DNA from: Levilactobacillus fujinensis | GTDB taxonomy: Bacteria > Bacillota > Bacilli > Lactobacillales > Lactobacillaceae | Assembly (NCBI RefSeq): GCF_003946335.1 | Contig: NZ_RHNX01000004.1 | Location: 62,001 to 126,000, forward strand | Length of the DNA stretch: 64,000 nucleotides | Direction: 5' to 3' | Part shown: positions 36,607 to 45,981 of the stretch, in pieces | Numbering within the stretch: position 1 is the first letter of the stretch | How the letters are laid out: each line of letters begins with the position of its first letter | Notes under the pieces: model-generated | Told to the model about the DNA's origin: nothing | What the model saw: the letters and a program-made list of their open reading frames with translations, nothing else | Databases searched by the model: none | Translations under genes and position numbers: made by a program

Positions 36607-37749
36607 TTAGTTCTTTGGCTTATACGTTGAGGCCGCCGAGTTGTCGCTCAGTGGAATAAAGTCGTAGGCCAGTTGATCTTGCACCTTGAACTCGTCTAAA
36701 GCGAGCTGAATCAGGCGGTCAATCAGGTCGGCATAGCTAATCCCCGTTGCTTGCCACAGTTGTGGATACAAGCTGATGTTGGTGAACCCAGGTAAAGTGT
36801 TGACCTCACCCACGTATGGCACCCCATCCTTGGAGACTAAGTAATCGATACGAGCCATGCCCTTAAGGCCCAACGCCGCGTAGGTTTGGAGACCCATTTG
36901 CGTAATCTCTTGTGTCAGGTCTTCGGGCAATTCGACGGGTACCTCAAAGGTCACGCCACTAGCATCGACAAACTTATTATTGTAGTCGTAGAAGACATCT
37001 GACTTTGGTACCCGGATAGCACCCAACTTAGAGGCTTCCTGATGTTCGTTACCCAAAATGGAAATTTCGACTTCCTCAGGACCGTCGATTGTTTGTTCAA
37101 CCAGCACCTTGTAATCGTACCGGAAAGCATCAGCAATCCCCTCGTTATACTCTTGGGCGTTACCTGCTTTGTGAATCCCAACCGAAGATCCTTGGTTTGC
37201 GGGCTTGATGAAGACGTTATCGCCTAATTTAGCTTGAACCGTGGCGTAATCAAATGCGTCGCGGTTATCCGGCGTTAACACCACGTATTTCGTGTTGCGA
37301 ATGCCATGAGCCGTCAAAACCTGCTTCGTCATATCCTTATCAAAGGACACAGCCGATGCCAAGACGCCACTCCCCACATAAGGCTTTTTCAATAAGCGGA
37401 AAAGCCCCTGGATCGTACCGTCTTCACCCAAGTTACCATGAATAATTGGGAAGAAAACATCGATGTCCTTTGCCTGAGATAAATTCCAAATGGGTGCCAA
37501 TGGGTTGGAAGAGTCTACCTTGGTCTTTTCCTCAGTCGCAACGGTAGCTTCATCTTCGCCATCGAAAACGCGTCGTGAAGCTGCGTCACTTAGTACAAAG
37601 CCATCTCGCGTCAGTAAAAACAAACTGACCTCATAGTTGGCTTTATCCATTGCATCGTAGATGTTGTGGGCAGAACGCTTAGACACATCATGCTCCGAGG
37701 AATTACCACCGAATAATAGACCTACGTGTAACTTGCTTTTCGTTTCCAT
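36607..37749 (-). CDS. ddl: D-alanine ligase, Phe-type (predicted D-Ala-D-Lac)
   Basis: A 380-residue ATP-grasp ligase. Landmarks are FPIIHGNLGEDGTIQG, the ATP-grasp loop KPANQGSSVGI and the metal-binding GEVNTLPGFT. In the omega-loop the motif reads FYDYNNKF, with Phe260 where D-Ala-D-Ala ligases have Tyr. In Leuconostoc and lactobacilli this Phe marks D-Ala-D-Lac ligases and goes with intrinsic vancomycin resistance. The start is taken at ATG 37749; an ATG at 37761 would add four residues. Terminator downstream. Confidence 0.92.
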   Translation of the reverse strand: METKSKLHVGLLFGGNSSEHDVSKRSAHNIYDAMDKANYEVSLFLLTRDGFVLSDAASRRVFDGEDEATVATEEKTKVDSSNPLAPIWNLSQAKDIDVFFPIIHGNLGEDGTIQGLFRLLKKPYVGSGVLASAVSFDKDMTKQVLTAHGIRNTKYVVLTPDNRDAFDYATVQAKLGDNVFIKPANQGSSVGIHKAGNAQEYNEGIADAFRYDYKVLVEQTIDGPEEVEISILGNEHQEASKLGAIRVPKSDVFYDYNNKFVDASGVTFEVPVELPEDLTQEITQMGLQTYAALGLKGMARIDYLVSKDGVPYVGEVNTLPGFTNISLYPQLWQATGISYADLIDRLIQLALDEFKVQDQLAYDFIPLSDNSAASTYKPKN

Positions 37750-37823
37750 GTTGTCACTCATCCTATCGTATATATTTCGGTTAGCCTTCAGTATACCATT
37801 TCTCCTAAAAATTGAGAATAAAA

Positions 37824-38792
37824 TCAGCCTAAAAAATCGATAGTTGAGTTCAAGTATTCACGGAGCTTCACTGGCAAATCTTGGTGTAAACGTAACGCAT
37901 CCACCAATCGTTTACGATTAAAAAACTGATTCCACCCGGCGATAGTATCAGGCCGCCGCTTATAGGCCACTTGCTGACGCCACTGTTTCAGCGTCATCAA
38001 GAAGGTCGTCTCGTACAGTGGGTGTCGATTGGCTAATTCAACTAAGTAAGTCGCCATGCGGTCATTTTCACCATAAATTAAGGGCGTGGTCAGTCGCTTC
38101 AGGCGTTCCATCAGTGTCACCAATAGAAATAGTTTGTCGGCTCGTGGTAGGTCGCTGTTTCCAGCCAGGACGGCTAACAGGTCCGTAATGGCCGTGTAGG
38201 CGTGTGCCCAACCCTGATGATTCACAAATCCCCGCGTATCCGTCTCCAAGCAAATATAGGTCGCTGTGAGAAGTACGATTGGCCGCAAATCCACGTCACG
38301 TGAATTGATGGGATCCATAAAGTGAAGCAGGACCGCAAGTAATGCCAACCGTGCAGAACGGCCAAAGACAGCCGCATTAGCCGGTTCGAGAATATGATCA
38401 AACAGGTCCTCCTGTTGCGTTAAACGCTCGAATAAGTACTTCATCTGTGCAGAGTCAAACGCATCTTGCTGCAAGGCATCATACACGGAAAAATTGATGC
38501 CATTGTAGCGAATCTGAGGGTCAGTTGAAGATAAGTGATCGATCAAAACGCCTAGCTTTTCCCGCGACAAAGTCACAGGAACGTTTTCGCCTAGTTGACG
38601 TGTCAGCTCGGTCAGAATGTCCTTCACCCCATCATTGTCGTCTGGGAGTGTGACGGGCGTCCGTCGTTGCCGGTGAATGCCGTCCATTACTTTGCCCAGC
38701 CGTGTGCCTAAAGATTGGTAGACCTCACCGCTTCTGACCTGTTCATTTAGCGTCGCAAGTTGCTGCATGACCGCACCTATCTGCTCATCCAT
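37824..38792 (-). CDS. DUF2785 family protein
   Basis: A 322-residue mostly helical protein with the DUF2785 hallmark TDTRGFVNHQGWAHAYTAITDLL in the second half and RSARLALLAVLLHFMD before it. Function unknown. The start is ATG 38792 after GGAGGG rather than the TTG one codon earlier. It follows the SPFH gene by only 21 bases, so the two form an operon. Confidence 0.8.
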   Translation of the reverse strand: MDEQIGAVMQQLATLNEQVRSGEVYQSLGTRLGKVMDGIHRQRRTPVTLPDDNDGVKDILTELTRQLGENVPVTLSREKLGVLIDHLSSTDPQIRYNGINFSVYDALQQDAFDSAQMKYLFERLTQQEDLFDHILEPANAAVFGRSARLALLAVLLHFMDPINSRDVDLRPIVLLTATYICLETDTRGFVNHQGWAHAYTAITDLLAVLAGNSDLPRADKLFLLVTLMERLKRLTTPLIYGENDRMATYLVELANRHPLYETTFLMTLKQWRQQVAYKRRPDTIAGWNQFFNRKRLVDALRLHQDLPVKLREYLNSTIDFLG

Positions 38793-38813
38793 CAAAAACC
38801 CTCCATCATTTAA

Positions 38814-39665
38814 TTACGATTCGATCTTTCCCGTGTTGATCACCGGTTGCGAACCCCGTTCATTAATTATTGAAACCATCATGTTATTGATCAATTGTAG
38901 TTTTTGGTTATCCGTTAATTTCAAATCCGTTTCGGCACCCAACCGGTCGATGGCCCCTTCCGTAATGGAAACGGCCCCCTCGACGATAATCTTCCGGGCA
39001 GAGAGGATAGCTTGCGACTGTTGTCGTTGCAACATGGCCGAAGCAATTTCGGTGGCATAGGCCAAATGTGTCAGTCGTGTTTCAATGATTTCAACACCAG
39101 CCACATTCAATCGTTCCTGCAGCTCCTCGGTCAACCGATTCGACACATCGGTTGGATTGCTTCGCAGCGTTAACTCCTTGCCATCACCAAAGTTGTCATA
39201 AGCGTATTCGGAAGCCACATGTCGAATGGCAGATTCGCTTTGAATCTCCACGAACTGTTCGTAATCTTCAACTGAGAATAACGCCTTACTGGTATCAACC
39301 ACCTTGAAGACGATGACTGCCGCAATTTCGACGGGGTTTCCTTGAAGATCGTTGACCTTTAAAATTGCACTGTTAAAATTACGAACTCGCAGTGACACCG
39401 TCGACTTATTCGTCAGCGGTACCGTCAAGTAAAGACCCGCCTCACGAATCGTCCCAATATAACGGCCAAAAAACGTCAACACTTTAGACTGATTAGGGCT
39501 GATAATGGTCAGACTACTGGCAGCTAAAACGGCCACGACAATGATCAGGCCACCCAACACGATCATCGTACCGGTCGCAAGTAAAAAGCCACCCCCGATA
39601 ATTAATGCCAAAACTATGACTAACCCCAGATACCCGTTGATATGAAAAACATTTTTTTCTTCCAT
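38814..39665 (-). CDS. SPFH/Band 7 (prohibitin-like) membrane protein
   Basis: A 283-residue protein with an N-terminal hydrophobic hairpin (about residues 11-55) followed by an SPFH domain (TIISPNQSKVLTFFGRYIGTIREAGLY ... VEIIETRLTHLAYATEIASAMLQRQQ) and a short helical tail. It resembles slipins/QmcA rather than long flotillins, and probably organises membrane domains or regulates membrane proteases. Head of a two-gene operon with DUF2785. SD GGAG. Confidence 0.9.
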   Translation of the reverse strand: MEEKNVFHINGYLGLVIVLALIIGGGFLLATGTMIVLGGLIIVVAVLAASSLTIISPNQSKVLTFFGRYIGTIREAGLYLTVPLTNKSTVSLRVRNFNSAILKVNDLQGNPVEIAAVIVFKVVDTSKALFSVEDYEQFVEIQSESAIRHVASEYAYDNFGDGKELTLRSNPTDVSNRLTEELQERLNVAGVEIIETRLTHLAYATEIASAMLQRQQSQAILSARKIIVEGAVSITEGAIDRLGAETDLKLTDNQKLQLINNMMVSIINERGSQPVINTGKIES

Positions 39666-40051
39666 GTCACTCGCTCCATTCCCCTAAATTTAAAAACCGC
39701 TGGTTGGCTGACCACTAAAATTCCCAGTCAATAGTATGTATTATCTAAACAATAGCGAAGCGAAAGCTGGCCCGCGCTTCGACTGCGAGACAAAACCTCA
39801 GACACCTCGTTCATTCCTACCTAAAACGCATTCACCCATTTTCCAGACCAATAGCAGCTGTTTTAACCAGCGGAACCAACACTTACGAATTTCCAGATGC
39901 CATTTAGATGGCTCTAACAAACCATCAAACAGCTAGTTAACCGTCCTTACTGAAGAAGCTCCACTAACTGCTACTATTCTCATTATACCCGACCAACGAT
40001 AAAAACCCTAAGTATCTACTACAATTATCGTTTCAACCGATTAAGGATATG
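39666..40051. other. Intergenic region upstream of the SPFH gene, no gene seen
   Basis: It contains the SPFH promoter region and CT/AC-rich sequence. No ORF with a ribosome-binding site, hairpin or clear repeat was recognised before the MITE-like element begins at 40052. Confidence 0.5.
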
Positions 40052-40325
40052 ATCTGAGGTTGAAAGTTTCAAAATACTCATTATGACTGTTATCACAACG
40101 ATACGAAGACTAAAATTAGGCAATGTCGTCCAGCCATGTCGACGATGTTAGTCAGTGTTCTTCCGGCTTTCAGGCGAACCGGAAACCTATCCTTTGGCTG
40201 GAGGTATTCCCCCACAGCAAGCGAAATTTCTAACAACCGGAGTGCGACCAGTACCATTAATTTAGCGGTGACAATTCCTACGGTCACAAGTGTAAGGTAA
40301 CTATTTTGACTTTCAACCTTCAGAT
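40052..40325 (+). mobile_element. MITE-like element, the most complete copy (copy C)
   Basis: About 274 bases bounded by imperfect terminal inverted repeats: the left end ATCTGA-GGTTGAAAGT..CAAAATA and the reverse complement of the right end ATCTGAAGGTTGAAAGT-CAAAATA agree over about 24 positions. No coding potential with a start and SD is present. The left half shares TATCACAACG..ACTAAAATTAGGCAATGTC with copies F and G; the right half shares CTTTGGCTGGAGG, CACAGCAAGCG, CCGGAGTGCG and TTTAGCGGTGA with copies A, B, D and E. No clear target duplication was seen. Confidence 0.8.
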
Positions 40326-40531
40326 AATCTCAACTTCGCTTCCGTTGCCTTAGTTGTACAACCCAATTAGCAAAATTGTAACTAACAAAAATGTATTTAA
40401 AGCCATTGACTTCGTGATTGAAATTAGCCAGCCAGCACAGCAGGTGCAGTCCTGGCCAATCAGACTTAGCGAATTCATGGTGCTAAAAAAGCGTCATCCC
40501 CGTAAGGACAACGCCATGCTTCAATTCGTGA

Positions 40532-40834
40532 TTAGTCTTCTTGGACGTCAACGAACCATGCAGCATCTACATCGCTACCGTTTAAAGCATCGAAACCGTT
40601 GGCTAATGCTGGATTAACGGCCGCAATCTTACCAGAAACAGGACTAGGAATGTCAGAAACCGCTTTGTCAGCTTCAACGCTCAACAGGTTTTCACCCTTC
40701 TTCACGTCGTCACCAACTGCTGGTAGTTTTGCAAACTTAATCGTCCCAAGTTCATCTTGGCCCTCGGTCGTTAAACCAATTCGCGTACCATCGCTAACAG
40801 CTTTAGTCCAGAAATACTTTACCATTTCACTCAT
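40532..40834 (-). CDS. Stand-alone lipoyl-domain protein, GcvH-like
   Basis: A 100-residue protein of the glycine cleavage H family, somewhat shorter than usual (~125). The lipoyl-lysine region SVEADKAVSDIPSPVSGKI is present with Lys57 as the modification site. No gcvP or gcvT lies nearby, so a role as a lipoyl carrier in lipoate relay is more likely than glycine cleavage. The start is taken at ATG 40834 (AAGGAG 11 bases upstream); a TTG at 40840 is possible. It lies 17 bases after rodA and is probably co-transcribed. Confidence 0.82.
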   Translation of the reverse strand: MSEMVKYFWTKAVSDGTRIGLTTEGQDELGTIKFAKLPAVGDDVKKGENLLSVEADKAVSDIPSPVSGKIAAVNPALANGFDALNGSDVDAAWFVDVQED

Positions 40835-40851
40835 GTGCAAACAGTCTCCTT

Positions 40852-42057
40852 CTACTTAAACGATTCGTTACGACTAAACATGTAACTCTTATAATGATAC
40901 CGCATTGACATGATTAAGCCAATCCCTATCAGGTTCCCAATCAATGCAGATCCCCCTTGACTAACAAACGGCAACGGAATCCCCGTTAATGGCAAGAGTC
41001 CAATACTCATTCCAATATTTTCAAACACGTGGAAAAGAATCATCATGATAACGCCGGTTGAAATGTAGGCGTAAAACACGTTTTTTGTATCAAACGTCAC
41101 GCGAATCATTTGATAGATCAGGAGGAAGTATAGGAAGATCAGGATACAGCCCCCAATAAAACCAAAGTTTTCTCCCACTACGGAAAAGATCATATCGGAT
41201 TCACGGACTGGGACGTAAACGTGAGACACGTTGAACCCCGTCCCAAAGATACCACCTGAACCAACCGCCTTCATACTTTGCCAGAGTTGATACCCGGAAT
41301 TTGATGTATCGGATGACGGATGCAGCCAGTTATCGACACGCGAGAATTGGTAAGCCTGGAATCCGACCCGCTCCAAAATTTTACGGCCCCAGTCAGTCGT
41401 GACCAAGGTCAATGCGCCACCACCCACGACGGCAACGGTACCGAACGCCGGCGCAATAATTTTCCAGGTGATTCCCGAAACCAGAATAACGCCACCAACG
41501 ATGGCAAAGAACACCAGCATGGTCCCGAAATCATTTTGCAGTTTCAGCAAAACAGCAATCGGTACCGTCCACAGAATTAATTTCCCAATCAATGCCCAGT
41601 CCGTTCGCACCAGGTGAAGTGGATTGGCATTATTGTGTTCCGTTACGACCCGAGCCAACATCAAGATGAAGGCAGGTTTCATGACTTCTGACGGCTGAAA
41701 AGTCAGTGAACCAATGGCAAACCAACTTTTCGCCCCCGTATTTTGGTAGTATGGCCGACTATAGAGCACCAACACAGATACCAACAGGAAGATGCCCAAC
41801 CAGTAAAGCACTGGTGCTACCTTCCACAGTTGCTCTGAATCAAATTGCATAATAATCACGATGGCGACCGTCCCAATGACGTACCACATTATTTGAGAAA
41901 CTACGGCAGACGTAATACTCGTCGCACTACTGTCATGGGTTGCCGCCACGTAAATTGATGCTAGCCCAATCAGCGCTAACATCAGGACACAGAAGATGAT
42001 TCCCCAGTCGATTCGGGAATCAGGCTCGCTGCGTTGTTCCGTCGCATTCTTTGCCAC
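40852..42057 (-). CDS. rodA: Rod shape-determining peptidoglycan polymerase RodA (SEDS family)
   Basis: A 401-residue SEDS glycosyltransferase with about ten transmembrane helices. Characteristic stretches are KSWFAIGSLTFQPSEVMKPAF, LQNDFGTMLVFF and LTGIPLPFVSQGGSALIGNLIGIGLIMSM. It polymerises glycan strands in the elongasome with a class B PBP. FtsW is the alternative, but the placement downstream of mbl and the sequence ending favour RodA. The start is GTG with AAGGAG. Confidence 0.9.
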   Translation of the reverse strand: MAKNATEQRSEPDSRIDWGIIFCVLMLALIGLASIYVAATHDSSATSITSAVVSQIMWYVIGTVAIVIIMQFDSEQLWKVAPVLYWLGIFLLVSVLVLYSRPYYQNTGAKSWFAIGSLTFQPSEVMKPAFILMLARVVTEHNNANPLHLVRTDWALIGKLILWTVPIAVLLKLQNDFGTMLVFFAIVGGVILVSGITWKIIAPAFGTVAVVGGGALTLVTTDWGRKILERVGFQAYQFSRVDNWLHPSSDTSNSGYQLWQSMKAVGSGGIFGTGFNVSHVYVPVRESDMIFSVVGENFGFIGGCILIFLYFLLIYQMIRVTFDTKNVFYAYISTGVIMMILFHVFENIGMSIGLLPLTGIPLPFVSQGGSALIGNLIGIGLIMSMRYHYKSYMFSRNESFK

Positions 42058-42239
42058 AATGATTGCTCCTTAATTCAAAATAGATTGTTTCCTGAGCACC
42101 TGCCCGTAATTCGTCCGCCGTGTCTAAACTATGCTAACAACGGACGACCTCAGTCACAGACTCAGTTACCAAGACGACCAGTCCGCCACCCTATCATGCA
42201 GCGACCAAACTAGCCTCTTCGGCTATACACAATGTAAGT

Positions 42240-42278
42240 ATAAAGGCCGAAGTGTACGATAACGTCACACTCCGGCCA
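42240..42278 (-). terminator. Terminator after the DUF2969 gene
   Basis: On the minus strand GGCCGGAGTGTGACG pairs with CGTACACTTCGGCC (one bulge) and is followed by TTTATA. It separates mbl-yidD-DUF2969 from rodA-gcvH. Confidence 0.7.
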
Positions 42279-42294
42279 ACTTTACTAAAATTTA

Positions 42295-42519
42295 TTAACC
42301 ACGATGCAGGTGGTAATCCCGCAACAGGAGTTCGACACCTTCGTCGACCGTCTTAACGCGGTAAACGTCGCCGTCATTCAATTGGGCTTCGAAACGGTCG
42401 TCCATTGGCGTAACTGTTCCAATCGTTTCATCGCCAATCTTCAACACGGACATCGTGCCACCATCCGGCAACTTTTGATCGTCAACGGTGACTTCTACTG
42501 ATTTTTCTCGTTTGCTCAT
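42295..42519 (-). CDS. DUF2969 family protein
   Basis: A 74-residue acidic protein of the DUF2969 family found in Lactobacillales near mbl and rodA. A beta-rich core (VEVTVDDQKL, MSVLKIGDETIGTVTP) ends in LLLRDYHLHRG. SD AAAGGAG, 12 bases after yidD. Function unknown; the location suggests a tie to envelope growth. Confidence 0.8.
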   Translation of the reverse strand: MSKREKSVEVTVDDQKLPDGGTMSVLKIGDETIGTVTPMDDRFEAQLNDGDVYRVKTVDEGVELLLRDYHLHRG

Positions 42520-42531
42520 GCCAACTCTCCT

Positions 42532-42825
42532 TTACTTGATGGGGGGTTCTTGATCCAATTTCATGGCTTCACGGTATTTCTTCTCCGCTGCCACATTACG
42601 CTTCAGGGTGAAGTGATCCGGTACTGGATCCACGCCACCCCGAACGAACGGCTGACATCGTAAAATACGTGCGATGCCCATCAGGCTTCCCTTGAACGCG
42701 CCATGCTTCTCTAAGGCCTGTAACATATAGGTCGAGCAGGTCGGATAATACCGACAGGTCGGGGGAAACAGTGGTGAAATAAACCGCTGATATCCCCGCA
42801 CTAAGAAGCTTAGTAGGCGACGCAT
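42532..42825 (-). CDS. yidD: Membrane protein insertion efficiency factor YidD
   Basis: A 97-residue YidD protein. The family core [29 protein letters not shown] with its three conserved Cys is present, followed by [17 protein letters not shown]. It assists YidC-dependent insertion. SD AAAGGGGG, 24 bases after mbl. Confidence 0.95.
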   Translation of the reverse strand: MRRLLSFLVRGYQRFISPLFPPTCRYYPTCSTYMLQALEKHGAFKGSLMGIARILRCQPFVRGGVDPVPDHFTLKRNVAAEKKYREAMKLDQEPPIK

Positions 42826-42849
42826 CGCCAGTCCCCCTTTAATGACTTA

Positions 42850-43857
42850 CTAGTCGTTGTTTTCCTTAGCCGTCTTCGTGTCCATGTGCTCCAGCAGAAC
42901 GCCGGCACCCTTAGCCACGTTATCCAGTGGGTCTTCAGAAATGATGACAGGCACTGTTAGGCGTTCTGAGAACAACTTATCGATACCGTCTAACAAAGCA
43001 CCACCACCAGTCAACATAATGCCCCGGTCAATGATATCAGCGGCTAACTCTGGCGGTGTCGTTTCCAAAACAGCCATGGCAGCCGAAACAATTTGTTCAA
43101 CGGAATCATGAATGGCTTCCTCAACCTCAGCGGCGGTAATCGTCACTTCGGTAGGCATCCCACTAACGGAATCTCGGCCACGGACATCCATTGTCTTGTC
43201 GCTGTTACCAGGCTCTGGATACGCTGTCCCAATCTTAATCTTAATGGTTTCAGCGGTCCGTTCTCCAATAACCAAGTTGTGGTTACGCTTAACGTAGTTG
43301 ACGATTTCAGAGTTCATTCGGTCACCAGCAACACGAATTGAACGGCTAGCCACGATGTCTCCCAGCGAGAGAATCGCAATATCACTAGTTCCCCCACCCA
43401 TATCGATAACCATGTTACCACTAGGCTTAAAGATATCCATGCCAGCACCCAGAGCGGCTACCTTAGGTTCAGCCTCCAAGTAGACCTTTGCGCCACCAGA
43501 CTTCTCGGCAGCCTGAACGATGGCTTTACGTTCGATTTCCGTGATGTTCGTGGGTGCACAGATCATAATGTTGGGTTTGGATAAGAAGCCTTTGACACTA
43601 AGCTTGTTAATAAAGTAGGAGAGCATAGCTTCGGTAATATCGAAATCAGAAATGACCCCGTCCTTAAGGGGACGAATTGCCCGAATGTTACCTGGTGTCC
43701 GTCCAACCATCCGGTAAGCTTCTGAGCCTACCGCTAATACCTTATCCGTCTTGGTATCGATTGCCACAACGGACGGTTCGTTTAATACAATACCCTTACC
43801 GACCACGTAGATTAAAACGTTCGCGGTTCCTAGGTCAATTCCAATGTCTTTCGCCAT
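42850..43857 (-). CDS. mbl: MreB-like actin homologue Mbl
   Basis: A 335-residue actin-fold protein, paralogue of mreB at 9600-10604. Phosphate-1 is [14 protein letters not shown], phosphate-2 is MVIDMGGGTSDIA and the adenosine motif is TGGGALLDG. Its location in front of yidD and rodA and behind murA is the usual place of mbl in lactobacilli. SD AGGAGG. Confidence 0.93.
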   Translation of the reverse strand: MAKDIGIDLGTANVLIYVVGKGIVLNEPSVVAIDTKTDKVLAVGSEAYRMVGRTPGNIRAIRPLKDGVISDFDITEAMLSYFINKLSVKGFLSKPNIMICAPTNITEIERKAIVQAAEKSGGAKVYLEAEPKVAALGAGMDIFKPSGNMVIDMGGGTSDIAILSLGDIVASRSIRVAGDRMNSEIVNYVKRNHNLVIGERTAETIKIKIGTAYPEPGNSDKTMDVRGRDSVSGMPTEVTITAAEVEEAIHDSVEQIVSAAMAVLETTPPELAADIIDRGIMLTGGGALLDGIDKLFSERLTVPVIISEDPLDNVAKGAGVLLEHMDTKTAKENND

Positions 43858-44001
43858 ACTTATGCGTCCTCCTGATTTTTAATGCCAATTTTCAACATTT
43901 CATTATACCATAATCCTTGCGAACACTAAATGATTTCTCGGAGAATGTTCGGTTAAGCCCCTTTGTTACCGTTTTCTTTACGTAATCTAAGGGTACAGGC
44001 C

Positions 44002-44135
44002 CAACGTTACTCTTGCGCCAGTAAAAATTATCACGGCTAAACTAGTGAAAATAACCGCACGCCGGCTGTCAAGAATCCCGCTTGTTGTGGAACACCTCCA
44101 GCCCAAGAACAGGCTTTCTGCTCGCCAGTCAACAG
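44002..44135 (-). repeat. MITE-like dispersed repeat, internal fragment (copy D)
   Basis: The minus strand reads GGGCTGGAGGTGTTCCACAACAAGCGG, then CAGCCGGCGTGCGG, TTTAGCCGTGATAAT and GCGCAAGAGTAACG (shown in pieces), matching the right half of copies B and E. Both terminal repeats are missing. It sits between murA and mbl. Confidence 0.75.
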
Positions 44136-44170
44136 CCCGTTGTTGCCTTTCCATATCTATGGTTCTAAAC

Positions 44171-44193
44171 AAAAAGGCGGCAACCCTGCCACC
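44171..44193 (-). terminator. Terminator of murA
   Basis: On the minus strand GGTGGCA-GGGT-TGCCGCC is followed by five Ts, 11 bases after the murA stop. Confidence 0.8.
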
Positions 44194-44204
44194 TCATAAA
44201 TTAC

Positions 44205-45512
44205 TTAATTATTAACATGTGTATTCTTCAGAACAACGGTATCGTCGTCAGGGACATCGATCCGTTTAACTTCAGCACCTAGCGCGGTCAACTTCTTGTG
44301 GAAGTCATAATAACCACGATCTAAGTACTTCAAGTTTGTAACCTGTGTATAACCATCGGCAACCAAGCCAGCGAGAACCAAAGCAGCTGCGGCACGTAAG
44401 TCCGTCGCGGCCACTTCAGCGCCGTTAAAATCGGTTGGTCCGTGCATAACTACGGTGCGACCGTTAATTTGGAACTGTGCGTTCATCCGCCGCAATTCTT
44501 CCAAATGCATGAAGCGGTTTTCGAATACCGTTTCAGTCATGGTACTCGTTCCTTCAGCGGCCAATTGCAGAATGGTCATCTGTGGCTGCATATCAGTTGG
44601 AAATCCAGGATACGGTAACGTTTTAACATCCGTTGGCTTGAGCTTGTCTGGCCCGATAACACGGATACCAGCAGGTTCTTCTGTCACTTGAACGCCCATT
44701 TCCTGCAGTTTTGAAATTAAAGGTTTGTTATGTTCAACGATGCCATCCTTAATCAACACGTTCCCGTGAGTCAGGGCAGCGCCAACCATAAACGTCCCAG
44801 CCTCGATTCGGTCTTGGACCACACTGTGTTCTGCACCGTGCATCTTTTCGACCCCATTGATCCGTAACGTTTCGGTTCCTGCACCACGTACCCGTGCGCC
44901 CATCTTGTTTAGGACGTTTGCCAAGTCCACGATTTCTGGTTCACGGGCAACGTTATCGATCACAGTTGTCCCATTAGCCAAGCAAGCCGCCATCATAATG
45001 TTTTGCGTGGCCCCAACGCTTGGAAAATCTAAGTAAATGTGACTACCTTGTAACCGATCAGCAAATGCTTCGATATAACCATCATGCTGTTCAATTCGAG
45101 CACCCAAAGCTTCGAGACCCTTCAGATGCAGATCAATTGGTCGCGTGCCAATAGCGCAGCCACCAGGTAAAGCAACCCGTGCGTGACCGAGACGAGCCAA
45201 CAACGGTCCCATGACGACGATAGAAGCTCGCATCTTGGAGACATATTCAAACGGTGCTTCACTGGAAACCTGCTTCGTAGCATCAATTGTCACTTCTCGT
45301 TTGGCTTCGTCAAAATCGACGCGCAAGTTTAAGAAGCGGAGAACTTTATTCATTGTATAAACATCAGACAAAACCGGAACATTTGCTAAACGAGTGAGTC
45401 CGTCTTGAGCCAGAATGGACGCTGCTAGGATTGGCAACACGGCATTCTTGGCCCCTTCAATGTGGACCACACCAGATAAGCGGTTCCCACCATGAATAAC
45501 AATTTTTTCCAT
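44205..45512 (-). CDS. murA: UDP-N-acetylglucosamine 1-carboxyvinyltransferase
   Basis: A 435-residue EPSP-synthase-fold enzyme performing the first committed step of peptidoglycan synthesis; it is the target of fosfomycin. The catalytic Cys119 is present in [15 protein letters not shown], so it is not of the Asp-type resistant class. GGNRLSG at the start and [15 protein letters not shown] near the C-terminus are typical. The start is ATG 45512 after GGAGG; an in-frame start 30 bases earlier includes the SD. Downstream of the atp operon and DUF1146. Confidence 0.96.
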   Translation of the reverse strand: MEKIVIHGGNRLSGVVHIEGAKNAVLPILAASILAQDGLTRLANVPVLSDVYTMNKVLRFLNLRVDFDEAKREVTIDATKQVSSEAPFEYVSKMRASIVVMGPLLARLGHARVALPGGCAIGTRPIDLHLKGLEALGARIEQHDGYIEAFADRLQGSHIYLDFPSVGATQNIMMAACLANGTTVIDNVAREPEIVDLANVLNKMGARVRGAGTETLRINGVEKMHGAEHSVVQDRIEAGTFMVGAALTHGNVLIKDGIVEHNKPLISKLQEMGVQVTEEPAGIRVIGPDKLKPTDVKTLPYPGFPTDMQPQMTILQLAAEGTSTMTETVFENRFMHLEELRRMNAQFQINGRTVVMHGPTDFNGAEVAATDLRAAAALVLAGLVADGYTQVTNLKYLDRGYYDFHKKLTALGAEVKRIDVPDDDTVVLKNTHVNN

Positions 45513-45542
45513 GGGATACCTCCAAAGATTTTTATAGGCCAA

Positions 45543-45770
45543 TCACAATAGATAGCCCAGATTACGAACGTTATTAATGAAGTCCAAAAAGAATGAGCTA
45601 CAGGCGAAGCCGACCGCAACCGCTAACATCACAATCAAGACACGAGATTGCCGCGGATAAAACGTCATTAATCGCTCAATGTGCAATGCCGAAATCGCCC
45701 AAAAAGCGAGCGCGATAAAAGACAAGTGACTGATGATCGTTAATATAGCCTGTAGCCCAATGAGTTTCAT
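45543..45770 (-). CDS. DUF1146 (YwzB-like) membrane protein
   Basis: A 75-residue protein with two transmembrane segments (about 8-28 and 44-66) and the conserved end DFINNVRNLGYLL. It lies between atpC and murA, the YwzB position in Bacillus and lactobacilli. Function unknown. It is 30 bases before murA and probably co-transcribed with it. Confidence 0.85.
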   Translation of the reverse strand: MKLIGLQAILTIISHLSFIALAFWAISALHIERLMTFYPRQSRVLIVMLAVAVGFACSSFFLDFINNVRNLGYLL

Positions 45771-45914
45771 TACCTCAATCCTTCCTAAACATTCTCACTA
45801 ACTATAGCATAATTTTTCGTGTGTGTCCTTGCGATTCCTTTAAAAACGGCATTTGTAATATTACAATTATTTTTATTAACCACGTTAACTGAACGAACCT
45901 GACATGATGGTACC

Positions 45915-45948
45915 AAAAAAGCGAGCACTTCGCAATGGAAGCACTCGC
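45915..45948 (-). terminator. Terminator of the atp operon
   Basis: On the minus strand GCGAGTGCTTC and GAAGTGCTCGC pair (two G-U), followed by six Ts, 34 bases after atpC. Confidence 0.82.
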
Positions 45949-45981
45949 CTAAAAGCAAACCAAAAATGGTTTACACAATAT

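Noticed and set aside
39722-39960. Possible repeat or small RNA upstream of the SPFH gene
   Set aside because: No matching copy, no stable hairpin and no promoter-terminator pair were found.
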